The notes under the pieces: model-generated | Told to the model about the DNA's origin: nothing | The model's input: the letters and a program-made list of their open reading frames with translations, nothing else | The model's database searches: none | Assembly: GCF_028885415.1 (NCBI RefSeq) | Contig: NZ_CP118527.1 | Coordinates: 9,300,001-9,364,000 of the forward strand | DNA length: 64,000 bases | From: Streptomyces coeruleorubidus | Lineage (GTDB): Bacteria > Actinomycetota > Actinomycetes > Streptomycetales > Streptomycetaceae | Direction: 5' to 3' | Translations under genes and position numbers: made by a program | Shown: positions 17,102-26,212 of the stretch, piece after piece | Layout of the letters: each line of letters begins with the position of its first letter | Numbering within the stretch: position 1 is the stretch's first letter

Positions 17102-18024
17102 TCAGTCGGCCTGTCGACCGGTTGCCGCGCGGGCCACGAGTGCCATCACCGGGAAGCATTCGTTGATGGCCACGACCAGCACGGTCGCCTCATAGCGGAC
17201 GGCGAGCTTGTCGTACCTCGTCGCCACCGCGCGGTGGCGTTTGAGGCGATTGATGCCGCATTCAACCGCGTGGCGTTCTTTGTAGTCGGCCGCGTCGAAC
17301 TTCGGTGGCCGGCCACCGCGGGAGCCGCGCTTCTTGCGGTTGGCGATCTGGTCGCGCTTCTCTGGGATCGTGCAGCGGATACCACGCTTGCGTAGGTAGG
17401 CGCGGTTCGCGCGGGAGCCGTACGCCTTGTCGGCGCGAACCTTGTCCGGCCGGGTACGCGGACGCCCCTGCCCGAGCCTGGGCACCCTGATGCGCCCCAG
17501 GACCACCTGGAACTGCGGGGAGTCACCGCGCTGTCCGGCCGTAATCACCAGCGACATCGGCTTCTGGGCCTGCTCGACCGCCAGGTGCAGCTTGGTGGTC
17601 AGGCCGCCCCGGGAGCGTCCGAGCCCGTGGTCGTAGGGCTCGGTGAAGACACCACCTGGCGGCTCGACCTGCAGATCCCCTTTTTGCGGGCACCCGCCGC
17701 ATGCTGGTGGGCGCGGGCGATGGTGGAGTCCACCGAGACGCCCCAGGTGATCAGCCCCTCGGCATCGGCCCGGGCCTGCAGTTGCTCGAAGATGTGATGC
17801 CAGGTGCCGTCCCGCTGCCAAAGCCGGAACAGTTCGTACACCGTCTCCCATGGGCCGTACCGCTCGGGCACGTCCCGCCACGGTGCACCGGCGCGGGTGC
17901 GCCAGCGTATGCCGTCTATCAGCTGCCGCTTGGTGTGTACCGGTGGTCGTCCGGACTTCTTCCCAACGGGGAGCAGCGGCTCCAGCTTCGCCCACTGCGC
18001 ATTCGTCAGATCGCGCCTCCCCAT
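17102..18024 (-). CDS. IS5-family transposase, two frames with -1 shift, altered C-terminus
   Basis: Starts at ATG 18024 ([18 protein letters not shown]). The first frame carries the first Asp ([20 protein letters not shown]). At CGCAAAAAGGGGAT (slippery run at 17677-17685, minus strand) a -1 shift joins it to the second frame: [17 protein letters not shown], second Asp [16 protein letters not shown], catalytic Glu [14 protein letters not shown]. Related copies end VAINEWL-stop, as seen at 20703. Here the sequence departs after INE and reads 17 foreign residues before a stop at 17102, so the left end of the element has been lost. The catalytic residues are intact. Confidence 0.8.
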
Positions 18025-18067
18025 GAAGTGGATCTTGACACATCAAGACCCACTTCTAAAGCACGCC
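17158..18067 (-). mobile_element. IS5-type element lacking its left end
   Basis: The right end is present: after a CTAG target (18068-18071) the minus strand reads GGCGTGCTTTAGAAGTG, similar to the terminal repeat of the related remnant at 20710-20726. The left end stops inside the last transposase codons at about 17158, with no terminal repeat and no CTAG, indicating a deletion. It cannot move by itself unless another end is used. Confidence 0.7.
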
Positions 18068-18084
18068 CTAGGTGCGTGACGTTG

Positions 18085-18110
18085 GCCGCGCCCCGAAGGG
18101 GCGCGGGGCT
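18085..18110 (-). terminator. Terminator for the serine-hydrolase gene
   Basis: CCGCGCCCC-GAA-GGGGCGCGG forms a 9-bp GC stem with a tight loop, 60-90 bp beyond the stop of the minus-strand serine hydrolase. The minus-strand reading AGCCCCGCGCCCCTTCGGGG is a very common Streptomyces terminator form. Confidence 0.7.
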
Positions 18111-18172
18111 GTATAGATATGCGGCTCCACCGCGTGGGCGCGACCAGCCACGACGGCGCCGCAGCGGAGCGC

Positions 18173-19411
18173 CTACGGCTTCCGGCACACCGCCCGTTCG
18201 ACCATCCCGTACGTCGCCTTCTCCTGCTCCGCAGAACGCTGCTGGTCCCCGAAACGGGTGGTGAAGACGGCTGCGGCGGCGGAGATGTCACCGTCCGGGG
18301 TGACGGCGGCCTCGGAGACGGTACCGAAGGAGGTACCGCCGTGGTACCAGACACCGCTGTCGCAGCCATCGACGGGACGCCAGGCGATGCCGAGCCCGTA
18401 GCGGGCCTTGTCGCCGCCGGAGAAGTCGGGCGCCGGCACGGTGGTGCGCATCTGCTCCAGCTGCTCGGCGGGCAGCAACGTGCCGTCCATCAGGGCGCGG
18501 AGGAAGGTGTTCATGTCGGTGGTGGTGCTGACAATGCCGCCGTCCGCGCGGCCGTCGACCTGGAGCGTGGTGTCGGTGAGGTCGTCCCGGCCGGGGAACT
18601 GGAGGTAGGCGGTGGCGGTGGGCTGGGGGACGTAGGCGGAGGTGCCCAGTGTCAGGGTGTGGCGCAGGCCGAGCGGCTCGATGATCCGTTCGTGGATCTC
18701 CTGCTCCCAGGGATGTCCGGTGGCCCGCTCGACGATCATGCCGATCAGGACGTAGTTGGTGTTGGAGTAGGCCCACCGGGTCTCGGCGCCGGGATCCTCC
18801 GCGTCCGGCAGCCAGCCCGGAGCACGTGACATGGCCAACGCGACCTGCTGTTCGGGGGTGCGCACCGTGAACCGTTTCGCGCGATAGTTCTCGGGCGTCA
18901 GTTCCTCGGGGTCGCTGAACAGGATGTCCGTGTAGTTGGGTAGCCCGCTGGTGTGCTGGAGCAGATTACGGACGGTGACACGGCTTCCGTCGTTGCCGTT
19001 GCCGTTCACCACCCCGGGCAGCCACTCCTCGACGGTGTCACCGAGACCCAACTTGCCCTCGGCGACCAGCTGGAGCGCGGCCACGGCCACAAAGGTCTTG
19101 GTGTCACTGCCGATCCGGTAATACGTGTCGAAGGGGACCCGCCCACCCCGCGCCAGATCCCGGACACCGGCCCTGGCCTCGCGGTTGCGCCCCCCGGCAT
19201 CTCGCGCCTGCACGACCAGCCCGGAGGCCCCCGTGCCCACCACCGCGTCCGCGTCCCGCTGCAACCGAGTACCGCCCACCGCCCTGTCGCCGCCACCCTG
19301 CGCCCAGGCCCCCGACCCGAGCACGACGGCACCCACGACGGCCGCACCGACCCCGGCCACGACCAGCACGCCCTTCGGTTGGCCCCACTGCTTCCGCATC
19401 GTCGTCAACAC
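18173..19411 (-). CDS. Secreted serine hydrolase (beta-lactamase / DD-carboxypeptidase family)
   Basis: A 412-residue protein with an N-terminal hydrophobic segment (about residues 14-35, VLVVAGVGAAVVGAVVLGSG), acting as signal peptide or anchor. The class C beta-lactamase-type triad is complete: SxxK in IGSDTKTF (Ser102, Lys105), YxN in WAYSNTNY (Tyr215-Asn217) and HxG as HGG near residue 376. VTVRNLLQHTSGLPNY is another family landmark. It probably cleaves a D-Ala peptide, ester or related substrate outside the cell; actual beta-lactamase activity is not implied. The start may be GTG 19411 or ATG 19399. A typical terminator follows. Confidence 0.85.
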   Translation of the reverse strand: MLTTMRKQWGQPKGVLVVAGVGAAVVGAVVLGSGAWAQGGGDRAVGGTRLQRDADAVVGTGASGLVVQARDAGGRNREARAGVRDLARGGRVPFDTYYRIGSDTKTFVAVAALQLVAEGKLGLGDTVEEWLPGVVNGNGNDGSRVTVRNLLQHTSGLPNYTDILFSDPEELTPENYRAKRFTVRTPEQQVALAMSRAPGWLPDAEDPGAETRWAYSNTNYVLIGMIVERATGHPWEQEIHERIIEPLGLRHTLTLGTSAYVPQPTATAYLQFPGRDDLTDTTLQVDGRADGGIVSTTTDMNTFLRALMDGTLLPAEQLEQMRTTVPAPDFSGGDKARYGLGIAWRPVDGCDSGVWYHGGTSFGTVSEAAVTPDGDISAAAAVFTTRFGDQQRSAEQEKATYGMVERAVCRKP

Positions 19412-19519
19412 AGCTCAGACGCTACGGACTGACACCGCACTCGCCCATCCGGCGACCCCGAACCCTGAACCTGGGGGTAACCCCACCCTTGCCGGTGCCA
19501 GGCCTCCTACGCTGCCGGA

Positions 19520-20128
19520 TCACGAGCCGGGCCGCACCGACTCTCTAAGTCGCAGAAGCAACGCCCCGACGGCGTAGCACAGTTGGGCGCTACGCGGGTG
19601 GGCACCTCGTGCCAGTTCGTCGAGGTCCGACCAGAACCGCCTGCGGCGCTGCGACGGTGCCCCGGCGGCCGGCCGTACGGCCAACTCGACCAGGCGACGC
19701 GAGACGGCGGTCACCCGGGACACACCCTGCGCACGAGCAGCGGCCGCCTCGCGTGCCAGGTCGCGGGTGATGCTGCGTATGATCCCGCGGATATGGGAAC
19801 AGGCGACCGAATAGAGGTCATGCTCCCTTTCGGTGTAGATGCTGATGTACGCCGCTCCATCGCTATAGCCGCCCGAGCCCCTGCGGGCACGCGAGTAGGC
19901 CTTGCCCCGCTGCTTCCGCCCCCGTCGAGAATCGGAGCGCAGGCTCCGGGCTGTGTCGCGCACTTCGGCGAGGGCAAGGAAACGGGCATCGCCGGAGGCC
20001 ACCCCGTAGGCCCGCGCGAGGTCGCGCGCCAGACCACGGACACGCGAACTGAGCTGCTGGGGCCCTGCCGCGTCCAAGTACCGGACGAACGCGTCAACCA
20101 GTGCCCGGGAACGCGCACCCTCGTCCAT
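19520..20128 (-). CDS. Hypothetical basic helical protein
   Basis: A 202-residue protein starting at ATG 20128 with GAGGAG upstream, rich in Arg and Ala and predicted largely helical. Visible landmarks are VDAFVRYLDAAGPQQLSSRV, an Arg/Lys-rich linker (SDSRRGRKQRGKAYSRAR), then YISIYTEREHDLYSVA and HIRGIIRSITRDLAREAAAA. I do not recognise the family. No signal peptide or membrane segment. It lies tail-to-head with the serine hydrolase (108 bp apart) and divergent from the truncated ATP-grasp gene. Confidence 0.55.
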   Translation of the reverse strand: MDEGARSRALVDAFVRYLDAAGPQQLSSRVRGLARDLARAYGVASGDARFLALAEVRDTARSLRSDSRRGRKQRGKAYSRARRGSGGYSDGAAYISIYTEREHDLYSVACSHIRGIIRSITRDLAREAAAARAQGVSRVTAVSRRLVELAVRPAAGAPSQRRRRFWSDLDELARGAHPRSAQLCYAVGALLLRLRESVRPGS

Positions 20129-20329
20129 GATCAGCTCCTCGACCTCCGGATGCTCATTGCAGCACAGCGGGCCGGGAGGAGTCTCGCGTAGAACCGGTGG
20201 GCCAGGAACACGCCGCCACGGCCGGGACCGCGTTCTGCAACTGATTGTCCCGGGCGCGGAGCCGGGCGTTAGCCTGCCGGGCGGCTCGAGTCGCAGAGAC
20301 CGCAGAGAACCAGAGAATGGAGCCCCGCC

Positions 20330-20570
20330 GTGCCCCGAGTCGCTCTCGTCACCTACGACCCCCGGCCGGAGCCCAGTAAGGATGCCGATCTGCCGTTGCT
20401 GTTGCGGGCGCTGCGTGAGACGGGGACGGGCGAGGCGGATGCAGTGTATTGGGATGACCCCGATGCGGACTGGGGCGCGTACGACCTTGCGGTGATTCGG
20501 TCGACCTGGGACTACATCTGGCGGGCGGCCGAGTTTCTGGCGTGGGCGCAGAAGTGTGCGGCGGCGAGCG
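20330..20570 (+). pseudogene. ATP-grasp protein, N-terminal 80 residues only
   Basis: Starts PRVALVTYDPRPEPSKDADL and continues to [20 protein letters not shown], the pre-ATP-grasp domain of a small actinobacterial ATP-grasp ligase family that contains a characteristic hydrophobic-RSTWDY motif. At about 20571 the sequence switches to the tail of an IS5 transposase, and the open frame ends at 20593 in foreign sequence. The ATP-binding and catalytic parts are absent. Insertion followed by deletion is the likely cause. Confidence 0.65.
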
Positions 20571-20726
20571 GCTGGAGAGCGCCACGCGGTTGAGTGCGGC
20601 ATCAATCGCCTCAAGCGCCACCGCCCGGTGGCGACGAGGTACGACAAGCTCGCCGTCCGCTATGAGGCGACCGTGCTGGTCGCGGCCATCAACGAATGGC
20701 TGTGATCAGCACTTTCGAAACACGCC
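20571..20726 (+). mobile_element. IS5 remnant: transposase tail plus terminal repeat
   Basis: Encodes [40 protein letters not shown] and WL-stop (TGA 20703-20705), followed directly by the terminal repeat CACTTTCGAAACACGCC (20710-20726) and a CTAG target (20727-20730). It defines what a normal end of this IS group looks like: the repeat starts about 5 bp after the transposase stop. Confidence 0.75.
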
Positions 20727-21219
20727 CTAGGACCCCCTTGACCGCGGCCGGGATGAAGAGGCTGAGCAGGTGGTCTCGGATCCTGTCCTCGTCCTCCAGG
20801 TCTGGGCGCAGCAGATCGGACGGGTCGCGGGTGTAGCCGTGGCGGTCGCGCTCCTGGTAAGCCTTCACAGCCAGACTCAGTCGCCAAAGCGTGGCAAGGC
20901 TGCGGGCCAGCGCCCCATCCGGATGGAAGTCGATCGCGTCAAGGACATGTTGCCAGCGTGCTGTGCCCTGGCTGCCCACCCGTGATTCCACGAACGTCAG
21001 CGCCTAGAGCGGATCGGTCAACTGCCACCGGAACGCCTGCAACGACAGGTTCCCGCTCCAGAGGGCGAGCGCCAGCGCGAGTAACGCGAGGGCGGAGCTC
21101 AGGGGGTCGACTTGGCCCACGGACGTGACCGGGATTCCTCGCCACGCCAGCCCGATCGCCAGCAGGAGCAAGACCACACAGCCGAACCCAAATGCCCACC
21201 CCCGGCGGTCTGTTCCCAT
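20689..21219 (-). pseudogene. Membrane-anchored protein with in-frame stop, truncated by IS
   Basis: From ATG 21219 the frame encodes GTDRRGWAFGFGCVVLLLLA, a membrane segment, a second hydrophobic stretch (SSALALLALALALWSGNLSL) and RWQLTDPL, then TAG. In the same frame, coding-like sequence resumes (VESRVGSQGTARWQHVLDAI, then LATLWRLSLAVKAYQERDRH) and reaches the IS5 terminal repeat at 20726. It was probably one gene. The two-helix N-terminus resembles the anchor region of some Streptomyces P-loop NTPases, but no NTPase motif is left, so the family is uncertain. Confidence 0.4.
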
Positions 21220-21419
21220 GACCGTATGGTGGCAGATCGCTGTGCCCAGCCGATCTCGCGGACGTCGTCACCCCAAGTAGCCCGGCTCCGGGGCCGTCAC
21301 ACAGCTCCGGCCCCTGTTCGCCAACTGCCGCCGGACAGTTCAGAAAGGGACGATGAGCATGTGGGGCCGTCCCCGGCCCCACATGCTCATATCGGCCGGT
21401 CTCGCATGCCCTTCGGTAC

Positions 21420-22356
21420 CTATGCCGCCACCGGGCTGACCGCCTCGTCCGCATCCGGCTTCGCCGTGGCTCCGCGCCCTCGCTCGATCACACCCAGCGC
21501 CACCCCGACGATGATGATGGCGCCACCCGCTGCCTGAGCCGGCCGGATCGACTCCCCGTTGATCACGACGGCTCCGATGACGCCGAAGACCGGGACGGTT
21601 GAGGATGTTCACGGCGACGCTCGACGCCATCCTGCGCAGTCCGTAGTTGTAGAGCAGGAAGCCGCCGACCGAGCACGCCACGGCCAGATAGACGAGCAGC
21701 GACGAGGCGGTAGCGTCCGGCGTCCGCCAGTCGCCGGCCTCCAGCAGGGACGCGAGCAGGAAGCCGGCCGCGCCCGCCAGGGTCTGGTAGTAGGTGACGC
21801 CCACGGCGTCCTGGCCGGTGCTCGCGCGCTTGCCGAGCACGTTGTAGCCGGCCCAGGCCAACCCGCCGAGCAGCAGCAGGATGTCGCCCAGCCAGCGCGA
21901 ACCGCCGCCGACCTGGGCTCCGTTGCGTACGACGAGGAAGGCGCCGACAGTGGCCAGGAGTACCCCCGCCACACGTGGCAGCGGCATCCGGGTGCGGAAG
22001 ACGACCAGTTCCAGCAGCATCGTCATCAGCGGGTACGTGGCCACGATCAGCGACGCGTCGGAGGCCGTGGACAGATCGACGCCGACGTTCTCCAGGACGA
22101 AGTAGACGGTGATGCCGAGGAATCCGCTCAGGTAGAGCTGCCGCCGCTGTCGCGTGTCCGGACGGGCCGGCCGGTGGTGCCGGTTCGTCCTCACCAGCAC
22201 GTACAGGAGTAAGGCGGCGAGGGTGAACCTGATGGCGCCGATGCTGAGCGGGCCGACATCCTCCAGCACCCGTTTGGTCACCGCGTAGGAACTGCTCCAG
22301 AACAGCGCGGCCGCCACAACCGCGCACACCGCCCGTGTGCTTGGTCCTCGTTGCAT
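21420..22356 (-). pseudogene. EamA/DMT-type exporter with a C-terminal frameshift
   Basis: From ATG 22356 (QRGPSTRAVCAVVAAALFWS) the frame encodes about nine hydrophobic segments of a ten-helix drug/metabolite transporter: SYAVTKRVLEDVGPLSIGAI, VENVGVDLSTASDASLIVAT and SVGGFLLYNYGLRRM among them. After AVNILN near 21605 two bases are missing relative to the expected reading. The last helix (VPVFGVIGAVVINGESIRPA) lies in another frame and ends at 21420. It is divergent from an Lrp-type regulator, the standard arrangement for amino-acid exporters. It may be barely inactivated or a sequencing indel. Confidence 0.65.
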
Positions 22357-22460
22357 CCGAAGTCGCCCCTCTCCACTGACCCACCGAACGCACCACGACC
22401 GAACAAACGTCAGTCGTTCAAGGGGGACGTTAACAAGATCGTCGAAGGTAGCGGATAGAC

Positions 22461-22477
22461 TCCGAATTACCTTCGGA
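22461..22477. promoter_or_regulatory. Candidate Lrp/AsnC operator
   Basis: TCCGAA-TTACC-TTCGGA is a perfect 6-bp inverted repeat with a 5-bp centre, located 22 bp before the regulator start and 105 bp before the divergent exporter start. Lrp-type proteins usually autoregulate and control such divergent exporters. Confidence 0.5.
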
Positions 22478-22498
22478 ATCCGGCAGAGTGAGGCAAGC

Positions 22499-22951
22499 GT
22501 GGACGAACTTGATTCGGCGTTGGTACGGATGCTCCAGGAGGATGGTCGGCGCACCAACCGGGAGATGGCCCAGGTGCTCGGTATCGCCCCTTCCACCTGT
22601 CTGGAGCGGATCCGATCGCTGCGCCAGCGCGGCATCCTGACGGGATTTCACGCGGAAGCCGACCTCACGGCCATCGGCCGCGGACTGCAGGCCATGATCG
22701 CCGTTCGGGTCCGCCCGCCGACGCGTGCGGTGATCGAGGCGTTCCAGGCCTTCCTCGAGCGGATGCCCGAGGTGATCTCGGTCTTCGTCCTCACGGGGAA
22801 CGACGATTTCCTGGTGCACGTCGCCGTCCGCGACACCGACCATCTGCACGCCGTGGTCCTGGACAAGCTGACGAAGCGTCCGGAACTCGCCGATGTACGG
22901 ACGTCCGTGGTCTACAGCCACATACACAAGAAGGTGATCGGGCCTGTATGA
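22499..22951 (+). CDS. Lrp/AsnC family regulator
   Basis: A 150-residue protein with N-terminal HTH (LDSALVRMLQEDGRRTNREM, then QVLGIAPSTCLERIRSLRQR, about residues 4-45) and a C-terminal RAM effector domain (GLQAMIAVRVRPPTRAVIEA; VFVLTGNDDFLVHVAVRDTD). The start GTG 22499 fits family length; the frame is open further upstream without coding character. It likely senses an amino acid and controls the divergent DMT exporter through the inverted repeat at 22461-22477. The gene itself is intact although its target is frameshifted. Confidence 0.85.
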   Translation: MDELDSALVRMLQEDGRRTNREMAQVLGIAPSTCLERIRSLRQRGILTGFHAEADLTAIGRGLQAMIAVRVRPPTRAVIEAFQAFLERMPEVISVFVLTGNDDFLVHVAVRDTDHLHAVVLDKLTKRPELADVRTSVVYSHIHKKVIGPV

Positions 22952-23004
22952 CGCCACCGCGGACCGTGGGCCTCTGGCAGCAGCCCTGGTGATCTGGCCC
23001 GCAC

Positions 23005-23703
23005 ATGATCGCCCCTACACTCGGTGACGTGGTTGATGAACACGTGGCGCACTGGGACGGGGTCACTCGCCGGTCATCGCTCAAGGACAAGTACGCGGCA
23101 CTGCGCGACAGGCTTGCCGACGCCGCCCGGGACGGGGACTGGCGAACCGTTTTCGAGGTCCTCGACGAGAATCCCGACTGGACCAACTCGGCGCGTCTGG
23201 AGGGCAGGAGTGGCTACGCCCCGCTGCACCAGGCCGCGTGGCACGGTGCCTCCGCCGAGACGGTCGAGCGTCTGTTGAGGCAAGGCGCCTGGCGCACGCT
23301 GAGGGCGGCTGACGGGACTCGCGCTGTGGACATCGCCGAGCGGCGCGGTCACCGGCACCTCACGGGGCTGCTGCGTCCGGAAACCAGGCACTTCGTGCCG
23401 CCGGACGTACTCGCCCGCCTGCAGCAGCACCTGCACCGCCTGATCCAGCACCGAGCGGGCCTCGAGGACGGCTCGGATCTGGCCACTCAGCAGGGCATGC
23501 GCCTGCCGGAGGTCGAGGTGCTGACCGAACTCGACCACCCTGCTTGCTGGTTCCCCGTCCCGGGCATGTACGGGGGCTTCAAGATCGTGATGCGTGAGCG
23601 TGAGCTGACCGTGGACAGCTGGATTCGCGTCGTCGGTGGCTCCGAGCGGACGGATCGGATCGCGGCCGACGGGGTGCACCTGCAGGAGGGCTGGCTGCTG
23701 TGA
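23005..23703 (+). CDS. Ankyrin-repeat protein
   Basis: A 232-residue cytoplasmic protein. Residues 30-125 hold ankyrin-like repeats (LADAARDGDWRTVFEVLDEN; GYAPLHQAAWHGASAETVER; RAVDIAERRGHRHLTGLLRP). The C-terminal 100 residues (LHRLIQHRAGLEDGSDLATQ; CWFPVPGMYGGFKIVMRERE; LTVDSWIRVVGGSERT) match a domain found behind ankyrin repeats in Streptomyces proteins of unknown function. The start could be ATG 23005 or an internal GTG near 23029. It is probably a protein-protein interaction module; the partner is unknown. Confidence 0.75.
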   Translation: MIAPTLGDVVDEHVAHWDGVTRRSSLKDKYAALRDRLADAARDGDWRTVFEVLDENPDWTNSARLEGRSGYAPLHQAAWHGASAETVERLLRQGAWRTLRAADGTRAVDIAERRGHRHLTGLLRPETRHFVPPDVLARLQQHLHRLIQHRAGLEDGSDLATQQGMRLPEVEVLTELDHPACWFPVPGMYGGFKIVMRERELTVDSWIRVVGGSERTDRIAADGVHLQEGWLL

Positions 23704-23755
23704 CGGCGCGGCCTCGCCCGACGTGAGCGGGGCGTGGCGCGACACGGCCGGCGTC

Positions 23756-23935
23756 AGGCGTCGATCAGCTCCTGGACCGCGCTGGTCCACAGCTTCAATT
23801 CCTCGCGGGTCTGGTCGGCGAGGACGGCGCTGCGCTCCAACGCCGCCGCGGTTGCCTCCGCGCGACGGTCACCGGTGCGGTACAGGTCGCGGATCGTGCT
23901 CGCCCCCGCCCGGTAGTCGGCGCGGCCGACGCCCG
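23756..23935 (-). pseudogene. Fragment of a helical protein
   Basis: The minus strand encodes ADYRAGASTIRDLYRTGDRR then AEATAAALERSAVLADQTRE and ELKLWTSAVQELIDA-stop, well-formed helical coding sequence. It has no start codon, because a stop lies just upstream at about 23938. It borders the relaxase remnant and probably belongs to the same dead element. Function unknown. Confidence 0.35.
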
Positions 23936-23977
23936 GTCATGGAAGTCGCCGGCGTCCCGCACGAGCTATCCGCTGGA

Positions 23978-25095
23978 CATCCCGCCGCAGCGCGCAGATC
24001 GCCGCCTGCCTCACCGCCCTGGAGCGCGAGTACGTCACCGCCACCGACGACGACGGCAACCTCAAGTTCGCACCCGAGGTCTCCGAGCGCGCACGGGCGC
24101 GACTGAACTGGATAGCCGCCCGCAAGACCCGCCCCGACGAGCCGCGGCCGCGCTCCCTGGCGCAGCTGCGCGGGGACTGGCAGGCGAGTGCGCGCGCGTT
24201 CCTCGCCGACGCCGCCGACCTCATCGACTCCCTCCTCGAGCGCGCCCGCGGCGCAGCCCGCGCGGTCCGGGCCCGACTCGCCGCCGTGGTCGACGTCGGT
24301 CTGGCGGCCGTTGCCGTCACCGCCACGGTGTTCGTGATGAACACCGGCGGCTGCTTCCACCGCCGCCACCTGCTCGCCGAAGCCAGACGCCACCTCGCCC
24401 TCGTCCGGCGGGGCCGCCGCCGCGAGCCCGGCCTGGACAACCGGGTCGTGAACGAAGCGCTCGCCGCGCACTGCACCGACATCACCGAGGCCCGCACCGA
24501 GCGCGGCGAGGAACCCGGCTACCGCCTCTACACCGCCCGCTGGGCACCCACCGCCCCGCCGCCATACCGGACACCGGCCGCCGCGCCACGGCAGGACCGG
24601 AAGCCGGCCGCCGGTCCGGCCGCGCCCTTCCTGCCGCTTCAGCCGGGGGAGTGGGACATCCCGCGCGTGCCGCTGCTCCACGACCGCGCCGTCATCGCCG
24701 CCCGCGTCCTCACCGCCCGGCTGCGCACCGCACGCCGCACCGACCGCCCCCTGTACGGCCCGGCCGCGCACCCGTCGACCGCGCCGCACAAGCAGTTGCT
24801 CCTCTTCGTCCAGGAGCAGCCGCCCACGGCGGCCCGCCCGGCGGTCGACCTCGCGGCCCTGCGCACCGACCTGGAGGCCCTGGAGCTGACCGCCGACCAG
24901 ATCCGCCGGACAGGCACGGCGTTCGCCACCGTCGGAGACGAGGCGCGCCGACGGGTGCGCAAGCCTGCGCACCCGAACCCGGAGCCTGCGCACCAGGGCC
25001 CGGACGGTGCGCCGCGTGCACACCAGCGAGACGAGCAGAGTGCGCACCGCCCGTACCAGCCGCGCACCGGCCAGGGCCCCGGCGCGCCCGGATGA
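23978..25095 (+). pseudogene. MobF/TrwC-type conjugative relaxase, C-terminal remnant
   Basis: An open frame without start codon encodes WTSRRSAQIAACLTALEREY, LNWIAARKTRPDEPRPRSLA, then VFVMNTGGCFHRRHLLAEAR, RHLALVRRGRRREPGLDNRV and EEPGYRLYTARW. I recognise the HRRHLLAEARRHL...RGRR-EPGLD block from Streptomyces MobF relaxases, downstream of the helicase part. The N-terminal catalytic Tyr/His3 domain is missing. The final 170 residues are Pro/Arg-rich and contain several LRT/AHP codons that create TGCGCA sites. It would have nicked and transported DNA in conjugation. Confidence 0.55.
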
Positions 25096-25207
25096 TGCGC
25101 ACCGTTCAGCGCGCACTGACCGCGCCGGGCGGAGCCGCGATTGCGCACCAGGTACGCACCGGTCCCGGGAAACGCCGCGAGCGTCCGTTCCAGGTGCTCG
25201 GTGCGCA
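24956..25207. repeat. Cluster of seven TGCGCA(CC) motifs, iteron-like
   Basis: The palindromic hexamer TGCGCA occurs at 24956, 24966, 24987, 25041, 25096, 25142 and 25202. Near-matches CGCGCACC, CGCGCACT and TACGCACC occur at about 25061, 25110 and 25153. At this base composition about 0.1 copy would be expected in 250 bp. The last three exact copies lie outside the relaxase frame. Two further copies occur upstream at 24722 and 24860. This could be a plasmid-type origin, transfer or partition site. Confidence 0.45.
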
Positions 25208-25324
25208 TCGTCTTCAGGGCGTCGACGGTGTCCTCGCCTTCCTGCTGAAGGACGTCTTCGGTGAGCCGGATCACTTGCCACAACCAGGACCGCCGCCAGT
25301 ATCAGGCCCATACTCTGACCGGCA

Positions 25325-25979
25325 TGAGTGACGGCATCGCGTGGATAGGCGCACACCACCACACCCCTCCATCGGCCGTGCCCGGCATGCTCGGCGGCAT
25401 CTCGCTGACCCTGGCCCGAGGCGTGGAAACGGCCGAGTTCCTCATCAACCTGGGTGCCGACCTCGACGAGCTGGCCGCGCGCACCTTGTGCAGGGAGCTG
25501 CGCGCACCGGCCGGGCAGCCGGGCCAGCCCTCCCCTCAGCTCAATCGCGCCATGTACGGCACGTGCGGTGAGTGGACGTGCTGGAGGACTGGGGCATGAC
25601 AACCTGGGCGACCGGCTACCACGGCAAGGTCGAGTCGATGCTTCCCTGCGAGGGCGAGGAGATCCTCTGCCTGACCGTCAACCGTTTCAGCCCCCCGGCC
25701 GTGATCATCCATGCGCCCGATGCCTGCGCGTACCGGGCTGACTTCGGCACCGACACCGGGCAGGGCTCGGCCCTGGATGCCGCCCTCAGCGCCGCGGGCG
25801 CGGTGTTCCCGTCAATGCCTGAGGCCAGTGAGGCCGAAGTCGTCGCGTACTTCGAGGAGTATGGCGAGCGCCTGCCCGAGCTGATGTTCACCGCCGTGGG
25901 CGCCTACACGGGCGTGGCCATCGACCAGGACGCCGTGAAGGCCGGTGACCTTCCCGGCGTCCTCATCGCCCCGGCCTGA
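25325..25979 (+). pseudogene. Hypothetical protein in two frames (one frameshift)
   Basis: Frame one starts at ATG 25325 (SDGIAWIGAHHHTPPSAVPG; LTLARGVETAEFLINLGADL) and reaches MYGTCGEW near 25572. Frame two continues with VLEDWGMTTWATGYHGKVES, EEILCLTVNRFSPPAVIIHA and GAVFPSMPEASEAEVVAYFE to the stop at 25979. The join makes sense as one protein of about 217 residues with a small indel at about 25572-25580. The style of the N-terminus reminds me of DUF6461 proteins (Streptomyces, unknown function), but that is not certain. Confidence 0.5.
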
Positions 25980-26212
25980 CCGTCTGCCGCGCACATGAGA
26001 CCGGCCCCCACCTTGATCGCAGGGTGGGAGCCACTGCCGTTGAGTCCAGGGGTGTTACGCCTTCTACTGGCCACACCGCTGCCTGGCCGCGAAGGCCCAG
26101 GTCATGGTTGCTCTCAGGGCATCAGATGGCATACACGCTGCAACCGCTTCCTCCGTGGAGCAGGAACCCTCCACGGCGTGTGGTGGTGGGCCGTCTCGCA
26201 GGGACAGTGGCT

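Noticed and set aside
18173..19411. Calling the serine hydrolase a beta-lactamase
   Set aside because: Motifs are shared with DD-peptidases and esterases; the lone gene has no ampR-like regulator.
24639..25283. 214-codon minus-strand frame starting MWQVIRLTEDVLQQEGEDTV
   Set aside because: The first 45 residues look plausible, but the rest is Arg/Ser-rich antisense of the relaxase remnant. Possibly a short gene fragment at 25150-25283; evidence too thin to annotate.
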